Assembly: GCA_038380435.1 (NCBI GenBank)
Contig: JAWZYU010000025.1
Span: forward strand, 26,884,707-26,948,706
Length of the DNA stretch: 64,000 bases
Reading direction: 5' to 3'
From: Ryuthela nishihirai
Taxonomy: Eukaryota > Arthropoda > Arachnida > Araneae > Heptathelidae
The position numbers and the translations under genes are program-made. Positions within the stretch are counted from its first letter, which is position 1. Every line of letters begins with the position of its first letter. Below, one piece after another: positions 59,275 to 64,000 of this stretch. The notes beneath the pieces are model-generated. The model was not told the DNA's origin and made no database searches. It was given only the letters and a program-made list of their open reading frames with translations.

Positions 59275-61990
59275 CACTGCTTGACAAAATTTAGGTAAAA
59301 GCAACAAAATGTAGCATAATTTTTTTATTGTGTAAATGTGTAGAAAATGAAAACCCACGGACTGGAGATGGACATATTACAATGATGTCATTAAAATTGG
59401 AAAATAATTTGCATTGCAGAAGCTAACATCAGATGCTCCAAAGTATGCACATATAACATCAATATGGAGTATGACCCCATCTGATGGTTAAATAATCCTG
59501 ACAGCATCAAGTCATGCTCAATATAAGGTTGTTCAGAAGGGCATGAAGCAATAAATCCCACTCAACCACAACAGCTAACTTTAGCTTGTAGAGGGACTGA
59601 AGAGATGGTTGACAATTTTCAATGTCTTTCTAAGGCATTCCATACATGTCTGATGGTAGGTTTGTTCATTTTGGTGATCAGATAATTCATTAGATATCTT
59701 CCATTTCTAAGTACTCCTGCACCAGGTTAGCTCTATATGGACAGGCATTGTCATTCATAAACAGGAAATTGGCAGCAACTACAACCTTAAAATGTCATAG
59801 TATATGTTCATGTCATAGTAATTGTTACAAATGTTCAAGGAGTTCTTACTGAGCCTACATTGAACACAGGAAGAGGAGCACAGCATTGATGGTTATGCCA
59901 CCATAAGTATCCCTTTCTCTGATATTGAAGGGATGGTATCACATTCCTTATTCTCTGAAGATTATACATCTAGAATCTGGTTGTAGACTAAAACAAAACT
60001 CTTCAGAAAACAGGTCATATAGCCCAAGGCTGACAGGATTAACCCTTGCAGTGTCGGGTTTCTGAAACTGAACTCACTTTGGTGGCCGGATTTTTTTAAA
60101 GTGTTTTCAGAAGAAAAAAAACAACTTTAGAACCTCATCCTGTAGTAACTAATGAACGGAAATATATACCAAAAGAAAGAGCATTTAATTGTGCATAATA
60201 AAAATGGCAAAAAGTGGAAGAAAAATAATAATAGGTTAAATTTTTTAAGCATTTTTTTAAAACTTGGCAAAATTTTACTGTATTTTTTCCACTTTATCTT
60301 TAGTAAAATTTCAAAAAAATATATATTTCCCATTTTTTCTATATTATTTTATTATAAAGAACTCATAATATTTTGATTATTGCTTAAATATTTCATTTTT
60401 TTAAAATTATTTAGTCATTTATGCATATAATGCATATTCTTAGACTTTTGACAATCAGCAAACTCTAAGCCTAAGTAAAGCAGTGTCATAAAAAATAATT
60501 TGGCTTTTAAAAACTAGATAATTTAAATAAGAAATAATAAAGAACTATGAAAAAAAATTTTAAATGTTTCAAAGCATTTCAAGTTTGAAGCTGCATAACT
60601 GCTATGGAAAAGTTTAATTCTAAAATTCTAGCAGAAATTTTGGTTAAAAATCGCAATTTCCTGACCTTAATTTGTTTATATGCTTTAAATGTAATTAAAA
60701 ATATTGATAAAGTCCTACAATTTAAATATCGTGCTCTGAGTAATCCTAATGCTTGTTCTGATTGCCGCCATTATAGATTGCTAGCAGTTTCACTTTCGAT
60801 CTAATTAATTATTGTTTATAATCACAGTATCCATTTGAGAAGCTATAAAAACTAATTTTAGAATCATTAAAGTAAATAAAAAGCATCTTTAAAATCGAAA
60901 GTCTACTAAAATATTGATTAAAAGCTGATGTGCATAGTTTCTGGATGACGCAATTTCCAGTAGTAAAAAAAAATCAATATTCTTACATTAAAAGTTTAGA
61001 AAGCATTACAACTCCAGTACAGCTATAAATAGCAGGAAAGAGCAGGAAACACAACTGATTGATAATCTAAGCACAGTATGACAGAATGAAGGCATGAACT
61101 GAATCAGCGCTACTTGATGCTATTTACGGTGACTGAACATGCACATCTGACTCAAATAAATTTATTTTTAACTTTATAGTAATTTTTTCAAGCGGAATCA
61201 ACAGGTAAAAAATTTATAGATTTAAATGTTATTTTTGATATTAAATTAGAAATAGTTGAAAAAAAATCAGATTTCTATTTGAAAAAAAAATATTTTTCAC
61301 AATCTTGTACCACGGTAGCGAAGTATTGGGCTGCGACATGGTATGGGTTATGACCCTCATAGACCCTTTGGCAGATGCATTTTTATTGGTATAATAATCT
61401 TTATTCATGATCAAAATTATCTTGAATGATATTTCTTGGATAGCAAAACAGTATGTAACAGGCCGTAACAGCTGATATGATTACTATTTATTCAAGAAGA
61501 GATATTTATTACAATTTTTATCATACAAAGAGCAAAACATGGTCAAAAAAATTGTCAGATAATCTTTGCCAGCTGTTTGCATAATGGATCCTGTCTCCTG
61601 GATCTGTTCATCTTGACTGATATTATCCAAGGTGTGATACCACCTTTCTAAATGGATTGAATCATCTTGTTATCTGTTACATCCCTCCTTGAAGTCTTAC
61701 AACAGCCTGTCATAGCAAGGAATTGTCTAAATGATGATGACTTTGGTAGAAATAATGAGATTTAACCTTCCTTGCAAGCAACAGTTTTAAAATGTAGTCA
61801 CCAGGAGCAACCTGTGTTTTTATTTGGCATTAATTAATTTGTATGTTGCAAAGAATTGTGGGCTCATAGATCAATTTCAATTGGATATTTGAAATTTGCA
61901 TGTAATGTTGCCTATATAATAGTGTATTTTTACCTGTGGGAATATTAAAAATTGATGAAAAGCACTTTACCTTAATTTTGTCAACTGGTG
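59275..61990 (-). mobile_element. Tc1-like element with TA target and terminal inverted repeats, split by a nested insertion
   Basis: The left end CACTGCTTGACAAAATTTAGGT pairs with the right end, which in reverse reads CACCAGTTGACAAAATTAAGGT. TA lies outside each (59273-59274 and 61991-61992). Minus-strand transposase remnants lie at about 59480-60000 (related to the 45-kb relic: VHIELTWCRS) and about 61560-61760. The middle (60039-61351) is a separate insertion. Confidence 0.7.
60039..61351. mobile_element. piggyBac-like element nested in the Tc1-like element
   Basis: It begins TTAACCCTTGCAGTGTCGGG and ends CGACATGGTATGGGTTAT, so the reversed end (TAACCCATACCATGTCG) matches the start with changes. 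The right TTAA has become TTAT. Internal sequence resembles other TTAA-family copies (CTTTAGAACCTCATCCTGTA, GTAACTAATGAACGGAA). No transposase. Confidence 0.5.
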
Positions 61991-61992
61991 TA

Positions 61993-62275
61993 GGTAAAAA
62001 TATTTCTAACTTTTCATACTCTACATTTAATCAGTTATCAATAATTTATCAGTATATCAAATGCATAAATAGCACCTCTGAGTCGTTTTGACCACGTATA
62101 TCAGTCAGGACGTTCGCACGGTGCAATAGTAATGAGCAGTTGTTACCGGATGATGGCAGCTCTACTGATGATTTGCCATTGTACTAACTTTTGCAATATG
62201 TTAATGATTATTTTTAGTTCTGAAAGTGATCTTTGCTTAACAATAATGTTTCATGGAAGTTTATAATGTGAGTTT
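61993..62275. other. Intron, nothing recognised
   Basis: AT-rich sequence; no supported feature. Confidence 0.5.
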
Positions 62276-62279
62276 CAAA

Positions 62280-62600
62280 ACCTTTCACATCCTGGGATTA
62301 TAGCAACTTTAAAATTTTACGCTGGAATGACTAATAGACCGAAGTAGGTCATGTCATATTCCAAAATAAAGGGAATTTAAATGCGAATTTTTAGAAAATA
62401 AAATATTTGAGGAAAATAGGAAGTATATTCATTTTAGTAGTGCTTATTGAAAATAATGTAGTAAAAAAAAAAGTAATTTCGTTGGATTTGAACCTCATTC
62501 TGAAATAACTAATGGACAGAATATGGCATATTATATCTCAAAAGAAATAGTATTTAATTCTGCATAATAATACATAAACAGATTTACCTGAAGCAGGATA
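62280..62600 (+). repeat. TTAA-family internal fragment
   Basis: GAACCTCATTCTGAAATAAC followed by TAATGGACAGAATATGGCA and AAAAGAAATAGTATTTAATT matches the interior of the 60.04-kb and 31.5-kb elements. No ends found. Confidence 0.5.
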
Positions 62601-62982
62601 ATTATGTAGTTCCATATTTCTTTCTGGTACAGTACTGCTGGAAGTTTCATCAGCCACTGGATTGTATACTATCATTTTAGTTTGGGAATATTAAAAGAAG
62701 GAGGAAAACAGTAAAACACGCAGGTGCACAAAAAAAGTCACTACAGTGGTGTTTTATCCAACAGTGTAATGCTTCCTTTTTTTCATGTTTAGAAACTATT
62801 GAATATATAAGTTTTATATAGATTTATATTAATTTTTTAATTTAGTTCATATACTTTCAGGATTGTTTTTTCTTTTTTTAAATATTAAAAATGGCCAATG
62901 TCTATGTGGGGGGGGGGGAATAAATTATCAGAGCATATTACTGCATTTGGCTCTGGGAACTACAGTGTCTTCCAGTACTTTA

Positions 62983-63265
62983 AGCTGGGTGGGGATGGCT
63001 GAGTCGGTAGTGCACCAGGCGAATAATCTGCAGTTCCCAGGTTCAAGTCCCAGTTGGGCCAGCATTGAGATTTATCTCCACAAAACTCCATGCCTTGCCC
63101 TCAGTTAGTAGGGGACACTGCTGGGCTTGTAAAAGCTGCCATCCTTTGGATGGGACATTAAGATGGCTCCATGTGTGTGAGAGCCATACCCTGTATATTA
63201 AAGAACATTCTGGATGGCCTTGACAGAAGGCTACCATCTGCCTTCTAACAGTTGTTCAGTGTCTC
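62983..63265 (+). mobile_element. SINE-A copy with tRNA head, tail truncated
   Basis: A box TGGCTGAGTCGGTAGTGC near 62996 and B box GGTTCAAGTCC near 63040 are preserved. The body includes GGGACATTAAGATGGCTCC and TATATTAAAGAACATTCTGG. The element stops near GTTGTTCAGTG, before the family tail. Confidence 0.8.
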
Positions 63266-63269
63266 GGGT

Positions 63270-64000
63270 AACATCAGGTTACAGTAAAGCTATTTTTAAA
63301 CTGTAGGACTTGTGTTCTTAATTTTTTTTTAATTATTGTAATGGTATATTATAGTTTACGTTAAGTAAGAAATTGCAATTGTTAAATGACTTGACATTGT
63401 TTTTGAAATTAAACTTTTCTGTAGTAGTAATACAACTTGATTCAGAAATGATTTGATCTCAATTTCAATGTTTCAGTTAAACCTTATATGCTTTGAAATA
63501 TTTTTATTTAAATTTTTTATCTTCTTTACTTTTTTTAACCCGTTCAGACCCAGATTTTTGTTTATAGAAGAAAAAATATTGCCATTTAAATATGCTTTAT
63601 TTGTGACCCAAAGGAATATACAAATTTTTTTAAACATCATTTCACTGAAATTCTGCATGTACATTATAATGTAAAAACTATTCCAAAAGTTCCAAAATTC
63701 TGAAAACTTGGAAAGTGGTAAAAAGGAATGCAAGAGGGGGGGAAAATATATTATTTTTATGCATTTTTTTTTTTCTTTTATAAACACATCAAATGAATGA
63801 CATCAGTGAAATGTACCAAAACAGTTATCGTAGTTTCCTGTGAAATGCAGCAAAACTATTCTTGTGTGTTCAGGAACAGTTATTTTCAATGATTGTATAT
63901 AGTTTCTATTATATTCATAAATGGCACCAAATGTAGTCCATTCCTATATACCAAAGATTGGTCTACACTTTGCAAAAATTGCAAGATCTCTGTCACCTCT
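63270..64000. other. Intron to the window edge, nothing recognised
   Basis: AT-rich sequence. A TTTAACCCGTTCAGACCCAG motif near 63535 recalls the TTAA-family left end but no partner is in the window. Confidence 0.5.

Noticed and set aside
57503..64000. Last SF3B1 exon (DLVHRQ... onward)
   Set aside because: No frame with DLVHRQTASA-like sequence or the DYIL end is present.

Overview
The window is animal nuclear DNA, AT-rich and without bacterial features. It carries the middle of one conserved gene on the + strand: SF3B1, the HEAT-repeat subunit of the U2 snRNP SF3b complex. Nine consecutive internal exons can be placed to the base, each with GT/AG boundaries and matching phase. They are 6911-6997, 12884-13154, 18082-18227, 26122-26268, 29384-29509, 35512-35733, 44134-44495, 50909-51134 and 57270-57502. 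Together they give 1820 coding bases, equivalent to human residues 574-1180. Neither the start, the upstream exons nor the last exon (human 1180-1304) lies in the window.

The rest, about 97%, is intron of 3.1-8.4 kb per intron, filled with mobile-element copies and relics. (1) Five copies of one APE+RT non-LTR retrotransposon (RTE-like, with a GAT-repeat tail): 14163-17633 (-), 24121-25770 (+), 29740-30525 (-), about 46560-50085 (+) and 53447-56917 (+). (2) Two tRNA-derived SINE families. SINE-A has at least eight copies, three with clear target duplications; SINE-B has one full copy and three fragments. (3) Tc1/mariner/DDE relics near 1.4-3.4, 3.45-3.9, 4.56-5.69, 9.06-10.5, 19.85-22.8, 27.9-28.9, 34.1-35.05, 45.2-46.15, 51.6-52.7, 58.26-58.75 and 59.3-62.0 kb. 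(4) Short hAT-type MITEs with 8-bp target duplications. (5) A family of TTAA-flanked piggyBac-like non-autonomous elements. (6) An inverted pair of Penelope-like element ends (36.7-38.85 kb). (7) A relic of an uncharacterised repetitive protein family common in arthropod genomes (39.3-41.3 kb). Several insertions are nested, which gives a relative order of events.

The SF3B1 protein is too conserved to identify the host. The intron size, AT-richness, repeat mix and the 39-41 kb family suggest an arthropod, perhaps a chelicerate such as a horseshoe crab; that is inference and not secure. I see no evidence of a new biological system. The second-look items are structural: long palindromes, nested insertions, inverted element pairs, a local template-switch hairpin and an unclassified terminal-inverted-repeat element.
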